In this document: positions 17,139 to 24,933 of the stretch, one piece after another | How positions within the stretch are numbered: the first letter of the stretch is position 1 | How the letters are laid out: each line of letters opens with the position of its first letter | Source of the DNA: Pseudomonas sp. ATCC PTA-122608 | GTDB lineage: Bacteria > Pseudomonadota > Gammaproteobacteria > Pseudomonadales > Pseudomonadaceae | Direction of reading: 5' to 3' | Length of the DNA: 64,000 nt | Assembly: GCF_001952855.1 (NCBI RefSeq) | Contig: NZ_LPNO01000015.1 | Location: forward strand, 57,627 to 121,626 | Notes under the pieces: generated by a model | The model's database searches: none | Told to the model about the DNA's origin: nothing | The model's input: the letters and a program-made list of their open reading frames with translations, nothing else | Program-made: the position numbers and the translations under genes

Positions 17139-19829
17139 TCAGGCGATTGGCCCGCGAGGGTAGCGTTTAAGCTTCTCGATCAGCTCGGACCCCGGGATTG
17201 GCCGGTCGAACAGGTAGCCCTGGCCGACGTCGCAACGGTGGCGGCGCAGGAACGCCAGCTGTTCGGAGGTCTCGATGCCTTCGGCCACTACCTTGAGCTT
17301 GAGGTTGTGAGCCATGGCGATCACCGCCGAGGTGATTTCCATGTCGTCCTGGTTGTCCGGGATTTCATGAATAAAGCTGCGATCAATCTTGATGATGTCG
17401 ATCGGGAATTTCTTCAGGTAGCTGAGCGAGGAGTAACCGGTGCCGAAGTCATCCATGGCCAGGGTCAGGCCAAAACTCTTCAGTTGGTCCAGTTGCAGGC
17501 GGGTGTCTTCAGTGGCTTCCAACAGCAGGCCTTCGGTCAGCTCCAGTTCCAGCAGGTTGGCGGGCAACTGTTCTTCCTTGAGGATCGTGGCAATCGAGGC
17601 CACCAGGTCCGGGTCGGAAAACTGCTTGGGCGAGAGGTTGATTGCCACCTGCAGGTTGCCCAAGCCGGCAGCGGTCAGCTGGCGGCTCATGCGGCAGGCC
17701 TGGCGGGCGATCCATTTGCCGATGGGGATGATCAGCCCGGTCTCTTCAGCCACGCTGATGAATTGGTCGGGGCGGATCATGCCCTTTTCCGGATGGTTCC
17801 AGCGTAGCAGTGCTTCCATGCCCAACAGGCGACCACTGCGCAGGCACAGCTTGGGCTGGTAGAACACGTCCAGTTCATTCTGGGTCAGAGCGCGGCGCAG
17901 GTTGTTTTCCACGAACAGCTTGTAACTGGCTTCGGCGTTCAGTGCCTCGGTAAACACTTGCACCTGGTGCTTGCCGTTGGCCTTGGCCTTGTGCAGCGCC
18001 AGGCCTGCGTTGCGCATCAGGGTTTGCGGGTCGCGGCCATGCAGTGGCGCGCAGGCGAGGCCCACGGAGCCGGTGACGCTGATCAGTTGGTTGTCGACGA
18101 ACATCGGCTTGTCGAGAGTCGCCAGCAATTGGCTGGCGACCTGCTGGCCGGTTTCAAGGTCGGTGTCGTCCAGCAGCACGGCAAACTCGTTACTGGCAAA
18201 CCGCGCCAGGCTACCGCTGGCCGTCAGGCTGTTGCGCAGGCGCCGGGCCAGGCTGATCAGCAGCTTATCGCCGGTCTGGTGGCCGAGGCTGTCGTTGATC
18301 CGTTTGAAGTTGTCGATGTCCACCAGCAGCAGGCTGATGGGGCTGTCGCTGTCCCGGGCAAAGCGTTCGTCCAGGTTGCGGATGAACGCCGGGCGGTTGC
18401 CCAGGTTAGTCAGGTTGTCGGTGTAGGCCAGGCGTTCGATGCGCTGCTGGGCCAGCTTGGTCTGGGTGATGTCTTCGTAGATGCCGATGTAGTGCGTCAG
18501 CTCACGGTTGTCGCCATAGACCTTGGAGATCGACAGCTGGCCCCAGTAGGGTTCGAGGTTTTTGCGCCGGCTCTTGAACTCGCCTTGCCAACTGTTGCTC
18601 TTGGCCAGGCTCGAAGGCGCGTCGAACAGCAGCTCGCTGAGGTTCTCCAGCGCCGGCAGTTCCGACAGCTGATGGCCATGGACTTCTTCGGTGCTGTATT
18701 GGGTGATCGCGGTAAAGCTGGGGTTGACGTATTCCACCACGCCGTCGCAATTGACCAGCAGAAACGCATTGGCGCTTTGCTCCACGGCCCGCTGGAACAA
18801 GTGCAGCGCGCTGGTGGCGGTGCGGCGATTGTGGTTGTTGATCACTTGGGCGAACTGGTCGGCCAACTCGCCGGCAAAGGCGATCTCGTCGGACTGCCAC
18901 ACGCGGGTGCTGCCACTCTGCTCCAGGCACAACACCCCGACCACGTTGCCATCGACCCGGATGCTGGCATCGAGCATCGCGTGGATGTCCCGTGGGCGCA
19001 GGCTCTCGACCATTTCCCGGGTGCGTGGGTCGCGCAGGGCGTTGTTGGCATCGATGGCGCGGCTGGTTTGCAGGGCTTCCAGGTAATCCGGGAAGCCGCT
19101 GGCATCGATAGGCTCTGGCAGGTGGTGCTGCTGATCGGCGCGGTGATAGGCGGAAATCGGCACCAGGTGCTGGTTTTCGAGGTTCCAGATACTGGCGCAG
19201 TCGATCTGGTAGATATCGCAGGCACTGCGGGTGATCAGCTCGGCGGCTTCTTGCAGCGAGTTGTTGGTGCTGTAGCGCTGGCGGGCCAGCAGCAGGATCA
19301 GCTCCTGCTGGGCGCGCACCCGCTCAAGGTGTTGCAGTTGTTCCTGCTGGGCGCGCTGGTTGAGTTCCAGGGCGATCTGCAAGCGGCTGTTCTGGCTTTC
19401 GAGATCCACGGCAGGGGCCAGCGAAATATCACTGAAAAGGCCATCGACCACCATCAGGTAGCCACGCAGCAGGTGGCGGTTGTGCTGTTTGTAGGCCTCA
19501 CCCAGCTCCAGCAGGCTTAACGGGCCGTCATTGGTGTGCAGGGTGTAGCGCACCAGGTAGTGCGGGCTGATGGTCAGCTGTTGCTGGATCGCATCATGCA
19601 GCTGATAACGCGCCTGGGGTTCCATCAGGCTGGCGTAGGGCGAGCCGATCAAGGCGCACAGCTCGACGGCGGACAGGCCGAATTGGCGTTCGCAATTGGG
19701 GTCGAGGTACAGCAGGGCCCAGCTTGCCTCATTAAGCCGCTCGAAACGCAGCATACCGAGGCGCGAAGGCACCGGTAATTGCGTCACTACCTCGGCCGCC
19801 GTACGGGCGACATCGGGTTGGCTTTTCAT
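17139..19829 (-). CDS. dipA: c-di-GMP phosphodiesterase, DipA-like (PAS-GAF-PAS-GGDEF-EAL)
   Basis: An 896-residue regulator: a PAS-like N-terminus, coiled coil around 160-200, GAF domain (about 190-340), a second PAS domain (about 350-460), GGDEF and EAL domains. The GGDEF active site reads ASNEF (in LARFASNEFAVLLDD), so cyclase activity is unlikely. The EAL domain keeps MEALLRWNHP and DDFGTGYSSLSYL, so it should hydrolyse c-di-GMP. Domain order and the ASNEF variant match P. aeruginosa DipA (PA5017), which promotes biofilm dispersion. I start at 19829 (MKSQPDV); an in-frame start at 19871 is also possible. Confidence 0.9.
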   Translation of the reverse strand: MKSQPDVARTAAEVVTQLPVPSRLGMLRFERLNEASWALLYLDPNCERQFGLSAVELCALIGSPYASLMEPQARYQLHDAIQQQLTISPHYLVRYTLHTNDGPLSLLELGEAYKQHNRHLLRGYLMVVDGLFSDISLAPAVDLESQNSRLQIALELNQRAQQEQLQHLERVRAQQELILLLARQRYSTNNSLQEAAELITRSACDIYQIDCASIWNLENQHLVPISAYHRADQQHHLPEPIDASGFPDYLEALQTSRAIDANNALRDPRTREMVESLRPRDIHAMLDASIRVDGNVVGVLCLEQSGSTRVWQSDEIAFAGELADQFAQVINNHNRRTATSALHLFQRAVEQSANAFLLVNCDGVVEYVNPSFTAITQYSTEEVHGHQLSELPALENLSELLFDAPSSLAKSNSWQGEFKSRRKNLEPYWGQLSISKVYGDNRELTHYIGIYEDITQTKLAQQRIERLAYTDNLTNLGNRPAFIRNLDERFARDSDSPISLLLVDIDNFKRINDSLGHQTGDKLLISLARRLRNSLTASGSLARFASNEFAVLLDDTDLETGQQVASQLLATLDKPMFVDNQLISVTGSVGLACAPLHGRDPQTLMRNAGLALHKAKANGKHQVQVFTEALNAEASYKLFVENNLRRALTQNELDVFYQPKLCLRSGRLLGMEALLRWNHPEKGMIRPDQFISVAEETGLIIPIGKWIARQACRMSRQLTAAGLGNLQVAINLSPKQFSDPDLVASIATILKEEQLPANLLELELTEGLLLEATEDTRLQLDQLKSFGLTLAMDDFGTGYSSLSYLKKFPIDIIKIDRSFIHEIPDNQDDMEITSAVIAMAHNLKLKVVAEGIETSEQLAFLRRHRCDVGQGYLFDRPIPGSELIEKLKRYPRGPIA

Positions 19830-20027
19830 GGGGGAACTCGCTTGGAAAAATGCGCTTCGCGCCGGGCTCACGCCCTCTTTACTGTTGCCTGCGGCAAGGT
19901 TGCATCATGCGGCACGGGCTGACAAGAGAGGATGAAGGCTAAGTGCTATAAGTGGGTTATCGGCCAGCGAACGGTTTTCTACAACCGGGGTGACCGATGG
20001 CTTTTTCAACGCCAGATACGACCCCAA

Positions 20028-20129
20028 CTGTAGGAGCGAGCTTGCTCGCGAAAAACGTCCAGGCACCGCGTTCATTCAGGGTGCCAGCGTTAATGTTAAG
20101 GATTTTTGCGAGCAAGCTCGCTCCTACAG
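20028..20129. repeat. REP inverted pair, family B copy 1
   Basis: Arms CTGTAGGAGCGAGCTTGCTC and its reverse complement flank about 45 bases. One arm carries a one-base deletion near the inner end (TTTTTGCGAGC versus TTTTTCGCGAGC). It lies between the dipA-like gene start and the aceF terminator. Family B also occurs at 53055. Confidence 0.85.
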
Positions 20130-20148
20130 AGGAACAGGAAAAGCAGGC

Positions 20149-20176
20149 AAAAAAAGCCCCGCCAATTGGCGGGGTT
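20149..20176 (-). terminator. Rho-independent terminator of aceEF
   Basis: On the minus strand CCCCGCC-AATT-GGCGGGG is followed by a run of seven T, about 70 bases after the aceF stop. Confidence 0.88.
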
Positions 20177-20212
20177 GAGGTACGAGCGTGGCGCTCGGAA
20201 ATCGTTGAAGCC

Positions 20213-20238
20213 AGGTCTCCTGCGTGGGCAGGAGACCT
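20213..20238 (-). other. Perfect hairpin in the aceF 3' untranslated region
   Basis: AGGTCTCCTG (20213-20222) and CAGGAGACCT (20229-20238) form a ten-base perfect stem with a six-base loop, nine bases after the aceF stop and ahead of the terminator. It lacks a T-run, so it may stabilise the mRNA end rather than terminate. Confidence 0.6.
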
Positions 20239-20246
20239 GTTGAGGC

Positions 20247-21893
20247 TTAAAGCAGGATGGTGCGGATGTCGTTCAGCAACTGGCTCAGGCGCTGGGTGAA
20301 GCGTGCGGCAGCCGCGCCGTTGATCACACGGTGATCGTAGGAAAGCGACAGTGGCAGCATCAGCTTCGGCTGGAACGCTTTACCGTCCCACACAGGCTGG
20401 ATAGTGGCCTTGGAAACACCCAGGATCGCCACTTCCGGCGCGTTGACGATTGGCGTGAAGCCAGTACCGCCAATGTGCCCCAGGCTGGAGATGGTGAAGC
20501 AAGCGCCTTGCATGTCGTCTGCGGTCAGCTTCTTGTCGCGGGCCTTGGCAGCCAGTGCAGCAGCCTCAGCGGCAAGCTGCAACAGGCTCTTCTGATCAAC
20601 GTTCTTGATCACAGGCACCAGCAGGCCGTCCGGAGTATCGACCGCAAAGCCGACGTTCACGTACTTCTTGCGGATGATCGCCTTGCCGCTAGGGGCCAGC
20701 GAACTGTTGAAGTCCGGCAGTTCCTTGAGCAAGTGGGCGCAGGCCTTGAGCAGCAGTGGCAGCACGGTCAGCTTCACGCCAGCCTTCTCGGCGACGGCTT
20801 TCTGCGCAACGCGGAAAGCTTCCAGGTCGGTGATGTCGGCCTGGTCGAACTGGGTCACGTGCGGGATGTTCAGCCAGCTGCGGTGCAAGCTCGACGCGCC
20901 GATTTGCATCAGGCGAGTCATCGGCACTTCTTCGGTTTCGCCGAAGCGGCTGAAGTCCACGACCGGGATCGGCGGAATGCCCGAACCACCGGTAGCGCCA
21001 CCGGCTGCCGGAGCTTCTTTGGCTTTCTGCATCATGGATTTGACGTAAACCTGCACGTCTTCCTTCAGCACGCGACCGTGCGGGCCAGTGGCCGACACAG
21101 CGTTCAGCTCAACGCCAAATTCACGGGCCAGTTGGCGCACGGCAGGGCCGGCATGAACCTTGGCACCGCTTGGCGCAGGTGCAGCAGCCGGAGCCGGTGC
21201 GGCCTCGGCTTTTGCAGCAGGCGCAGGCGCGGCAGCCGCTGGTGCAGCTTCAGCCTTGGCGGCCGGAGCAGCGGCGGCTGGAGCGGCAGCAGCAGGAGCC
21301 GAGGCGCCTGCTACTTTCAGCTTGAGGATGAAGTCGCCAGTGCCGACTTCGTCTTCCAGCTTCACGGCAATGCTTTCCACCACACCGGCAGCCGGCGAAG
21401 GGATTTCCATGGAGGCCTTGTCGGACTCCAGGGTGATCAGCGACTGGTCGGCTTCGACGGTGTCGCCGACCTTAACCAGCAGCTCGATGATCTTGGCCTT
21501 GCCCGACGAACCGATGTCCGGAACATGAATGTCCTGGACTGTTTCGGCGGCAGGTGCAGCAGCCGGAGCCGCAGGGGCCTCGGCAGCGGCGGCAGGCTTC
21601 TCGGCGGCTGGAGCCGAGGCAGCAGCAGGAGCGGCCGCCGCAGGGGCCGCATCAGCGGCACCTTCGATTTCCAGCTCAAGCAGTTCGTCGCCTTCTTTCA
21701 GGCGATCGCCCAGCTTCACTTTCAGGCTTTTGACCACGCCGGCCTTGGGAGCAGGGATTTCCATGCTCGCCTTGTCCGATTCCAGGGTCAGGATGCTCTG
21801 GTCGGCTTCGACGGTGTCGCCGACCTTCACAAACAGTTCAATTACTTCACCTTCACCGCTGCCGATGTCAGGTACGCGAATGAGTTCGCTCAC
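20247..21893 (-). CDS. aceF: Pyruvate dehydrogenase E2 (dihydrolipoyl acetyltransferase)
   Basis: A 548-residue E2 subunit. Two lipoyl domains (about 1-75 and 118-192) each carry the lipoylated lysine in ESDKASMEIP. They are joined by long Ala/Pro linkers, then comes a peripheral-subunit-binding domain (VRQLAREFGVELNAVSATGP) and the catalytic domain ending with the active-site motif SYDHRVINGAAAARF. It transfers the acetyl group to CoA in the pyruvate dehydrogenase complex. The start is GTG at 21893 with GAGGAG about eight bases upstream, 11 bases after the aceE stop, so the two form one operon. A terminator follows at 20149. Confidence 0.97.
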   Translation of the reverse strand: MSELIRVPDIGSGEGEVIELFVKVGDTVEADQSILTLESDKASMEIPAPKAGVVKSLKVKLGDRLKEGDELLELEIEGAADAAPAAAAPAAASAPAAEKPAAAAEAPAAPAAAPAAETVQDIHVPDIGSSGKAKIIELLVKVGDTVEADQSLITLESDKASMEIPSPAAGVVESIAVKLEDEVGTGDFILKLKVAGASAPAAAAPAAAAPAAKAEAAPAAAAPAPAAKAEAAPAPAAAPAPSGAKVHAGPAVRQLAREFGVELNAVSATGPHGRVLKEDVQVYVKSMMQKAKEAPAAGGATGGSGIPPIPVVDFSRFGETEEVPMTRLMQIGASSLHRSWLNIPHVTQFDQADITDLEAFRVAQKAVAEKAGVKLTVLPLLLKACAHLLKELPDFNSSLAPSGKAIIRKKYVNVGFAVDTPDGLLVPVIKNVDQKSLLQLAAEAAALAAKARDKKLTADDMQGACFTISSLGHIGGTGFTPIVNAPEVAILGVSKATIQPVWDGKAFQPKLMLPLSLSYDHRVINGAAAARFTQRLSQLLNDIRTILL

Positions 21894-21904
21894 AGAAAAT
21901 CTCC

Positions 21905-24550
21905 TCAGCAGTCCAGTGGGTTGCGTTTTTCCGGGTTGATCCCGAACTTGACGATAGCGTCTGCTACCACCTTAGGTTCGATTTCACCACGGTCAGCCAA
22001 GGCTTCCAGGGCTGCCAACACCACGAAGTGACGGTCGACTTCGAAGAAGTGACGCAGCTTTTTACGGCTGTCACTACGGCCGAAACCGTCGGTGCCCAGG
22101 ACTTTGAATTCCTTGGACGGTACCCACTGACGAATTTGTTCAGCAAACAGTTTCATGTAGTCGGTAGAGGCGATAACCGGACCTTTACGGCCAGCCAGGC
22201 ACTCTTCAACGTAGGTCAGCGCAGGCTTCTGGCCTGGGTGCAGACGGTTGCTGCGCTCTACGGCCAGGCCGTCGCGACGCAGTTCGTTGAAGCTGGTAAC
22301 GCTCCATACGTCAGCACCGACGTTGAACTCTTCACGCAGGATTTTTGCAGCTTCACGCACTTCGCGCAGGATGGTGCCGGAGCCCATCAGTTGCACGTGG
22401 TGAGCGGCTTCCTTGGTGTCTTCTTCGAGCAGGTACATGCCCTTGATGATGCCTTCCTCGACACCGGCCGGCATGGCTGGCTGCTGGTAGGACTCGTTCA
22501 TCACGGTGATGTAGTAGAAAACGTCCTGCTGCTCTTCGGTCATCTTCTTCATGCCGTCCTGGATGATCACCGCCAGCTCATAGCCGTAGGTTGGATCAAA
22601 GGTGCGGCAGTTCGGGATGGTGCCCGCCAGGATGTGGCTGTGGCCGTCTTCGTGTTGCAGGCCTTCGCCGTTCAGCGTGGTCCGGCCGGCAGTACCGCCG
22701 ATCAGGAAGCCACGGGTACGGCTGTCGCCGGCAGCCCAGGCCAGGTCGCCAATGCGCTGGAAACCGAACATCGAGTAGAAGATGTAGAACGGCAGCATCG
22801 GCTGGTTGTGGCTGGAGTACGAAGTACCGGCAGCGATGAAGGAGCTCATGGCGCCTGCTTCGTTGATGCCTTCTTCGAGAATCTGGCCCTTCTTGTCTTC
22901 CTTGTAGAACATCACCTGGTCTTTATCGACTGGCTCGTAGAGCTGGCCGACGGAGGAGTAGATGCCCAACTGACGGAACATGCCTTCCATACCGAAGGTA
23001 CGGGCTTCGTCCGGGATGATCGGCACGATACGCGAACCGATTTCCTTGTCCTTGACCAGCTGCGCGAGGATCCGCACGAAGGCCATGGTGGTGGAGATTT
23101 CACGGTCGCCCGAGCCGTCCAGGATAGCCTTGAGGGTATCCAGTGGCGGAGTCGGGATGTTGAAGCTCTTGGCGCGGCGCTGTGGCACGAAACCGCCCAG
23201 TGCAGTGCGACGCTCGCTGAGGTAGCGGGCTTCGGCGCTGTTTGGCTCGGGCTTGAAGAACGGCAGGTTCTCCAACTCTTCGTCCTTGACCGGGATGTCG
23301 AAGCGGTCGCGGAACAACTTCAGGCTGTCGACATCGACTTTCTTGGTGTTGTGCGCAGTGTTTTTCGCTTCGCCGGCACCGGTGCCATAACCCTTGATGG
23401 TTTTGGCCAGGATGACGGTCGGTTGTTCTTTGTGGTTGACCGCTTCGTGGTACGCCGCGTAGACCTTGTACGGGTCGTGGCCGCCACGGTTGAGTTTCCA
23501 GATCTCGTCGTCGGACAGATCAGCAACCATCGCCTTGAGTTCTGGCGAGTTGAAGAAGTGTTCACGTACGAACGCGCCGTCTTTGGCTTTGTAGTTCTGG
23601 TACTCGCCGTCGATGACTTCGTCCATGCGGCGTTGCAGGATACCGTCGACGTCTTTGGCCAACAGTGGGTCCCAGAAACGGCCCCAGATGACTTTGGTCA
23701 CGTTCCACTGAGCACCGCGGAACACGCCTTCGAGTTCCTGGATGATCTTGCCGTTGCCGCGAACCGGGCCGTCTAGGCGCTGCAGGTTGCAGTTGATGAC
23801 GAAGATCAGGTTGTCCAGCTTCTCGCGGCCAGCCAGGGAGATGGCGCCCAGGGATTCCGGCTCGTCACACTCGCCGTCGCCCAGGAAGCACCAGACTTTC
23901 TGCTTGCCTTCAGGGATGAAGCCACGGGCTTCCAGGTACTTCATGAAGCGTGCCTGGTAGATCGCCTGGATCGGGCCCAAGCCCATGGATACAGTCGGGA
24001 ACTGCCAGAAATCAGGCATCAGCCAAGGGTGCGGATAGGACGAGAGGCCCTGACCGTCGACTTCCTGGCGGAAGTTGTTCATTTGTTCTTCGGTGATGCG
24101 GCCTTCCATGAACGCGCGGGCGTAGACGCCTGGCGAGGTGTGGCCCTGGAAGTAGATCAGGTCGCCGCCGTGTTCTTCGGTCGGGGCCTGGAAGAAGTAG
24201 TTGAAGCCAATGTCATACAGGGTTGCGCTGGAAGCGAAGCTGGAGATGTGACCGCCCAGGTCAGAATCTTTCAAGTTCGTGCGCATTACCATCGCCATGG
24301 CGTTCCAGCGTACCAGCGAGCGAATGCGGCGTTCCATGAACAGGTCGCCAGGCATGCGTGCTTCGTGGGTAACTGGGATGGTGTTGCGGTACGGCGTGGT
24401 GATGGCGTAGGGCAGTTGCGAGCCGCTGCGGGTCGCGAGTTCGCCCATACGGGTCATCAGGTAGTGAGCACGGTCTTCGCCTTCTTTGTCGAGAACCGAT
24501 TCCAGGGCGTCCAGCCATTCCTGGGTTTCGACGGGATCGAGGTCTTGCAT
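21905..24550 (-). CDS. aceE: Pyruvate dehydrogenase E1, homodimeric type
   Basis: An 881-residue thiamine-diphosphate enzyme that decarboxylates pyruvate and acetylates the E2 lipoyl groups. The ThDP motif runs from GDGECDEPESLGAI to VINCNLQRLDGPV (about 230-270). The homodimeric AceE form is distinct from the alpha/beta type. I start at ATG 24550 (MQDLDPVETQEW) because GGAG lies nine bases upstream and this gives the usual family length; the frame stays open to an ATG at 24625, which would add 25 residues with a poor ribosome site. Two GntR-type palindromes lie upstream. Confidence 0.95.
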   Translation of the reverse strand: MQDLDPVETQEWLDALESVLDKEGEDRAHYLMTRMGELATRSGSQLPYAITTPYRNTIPVTHEARMPGDLFMERRIRSLVRWNAMAMVMRTNLKDSDLGGHISSFASSATLYDIGFNYFFQAPTEEHGGDLIYFQGHTSPGVYARAFMEGRITEEQMNNFRQEVDGQGLSSYPHPWLMPDFWQFPTVSMGLGPIQAIYQARFMKYLEARGFIPEGKQKVWCFLGDGECDEPESLGAISLAGREKLDNLIFVINCNLQRLDGPVRGNGKIIQELEGVFRGAQWNVTKVIWGRFWDPLLAKDVDGILQRRMDEVIDGEYQNYKAKDGAFVREHFFNSPELKAMVADLSDDEIWKLNRGGHDPYKVYAAYHEAVNHKEQPTVILAKTIKGYGTGAGEAKNTAHNTKKVDVDSLKLFRDRFDIPVKDEELENLPFFKPEPNSAEARYLSERRTALGGFVPQRRAKSFNIPTPPLDTLKAILDGSGDREISTTMAFVRILAQLVKDKEIGSRIVPIIPDEARTFGMEGMFRQLGIYSSVGQLYEPVDKDQVMFYKEDKKGQILEEGINEAGAMSSFIAAGTSYSSHNQPMLPFYIFYSMFGFQRIGDLAWAAGDSRTRGFLIGGTAGRTTLNGEGLQHEDGHSHILAGTIPNCRTFDPTYGYELAVIIQDGMKKMTEEQQDVFYYITVMNESYQQPAMPAGVEEGIIKGMYLLEEDTKEAAHHVQLMGSGTILREVREAAKILREEFNVGADVWSVTSFNELRRDGLAVERSNRLHPGQKPALTYVEECLAGRKGPVIASTDYMKLFAEQIRQWVPSKEFKVLGTDGFGRSDSRKKLRHFFEVDRHFVVLAALEALADRGEIEPKVVADAIVKFGINPEKRNPLDC

Positions 24551-24660
24551 GGCTTGCTCCAGGGCGGAAAGGCTACCAGAATCGGTTGCCTGAAGTTTGC
24601 GACTGGCCTTGTGGGCAGACGACATAAATTCTTGGATGGCCGAAGGTTGCTTCGGCGTCC

Positions 24661-24727
24661 TGTAGTTTTACTACAAATCGTCGGCCATTTCAGCCTTTCG
24701 AATGTATATACGAGTAGTAAAACTACA
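24661..24727 (-). promoter_or_regulatory. Pair of GntR/FadR-type operators upstream of aceE
   Basis: TGTAGTTTTACTACA (24661-24675) and GTAGTAAAACTACA (24714-24727) are reverse complements over 14 bases, and each is itself a dyad. Both contain TNGTNNNACNA, the FadR-subfamily GntR consensus, with centres 52 bases apart (about five helical turns). This arrangement suits looping or cooperative control of aceEF by a pyruvate- or lactate-sensing regulator of the PdhR type. No regulator gene is adjacent. The remainder of 24728-24933, up to glnE, is AT-rich promoter-like sequence with no further feature I can name. Confidence 0.7.
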
Positions 24728-24933
24728 CAAGACTGAGCGGATTGCTCGGTCTAGCTGGCGAGCATAATCGTTATTGTTGATCTTTTGCGAACAAGAAAGG
24801 GTAGAGATTTGATGTTGACTGCCAAAAAAGAAAAATTTTCAGCTATTTCTAACCTTTGTTCGACAGTCCTTCACCGAGCGTGGTTCTTGCGTTCACAGCT
24901 ACAAGCCCTTTACGCGCCGATCAAGGATAGACC

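Noticed and set aside
24551..24625. Longer aceE with start at 24625
   Set aside because: No good ribosome site at 24625, whereas GGAG precedes the ATG at 24550 and the resulting length fits the family.
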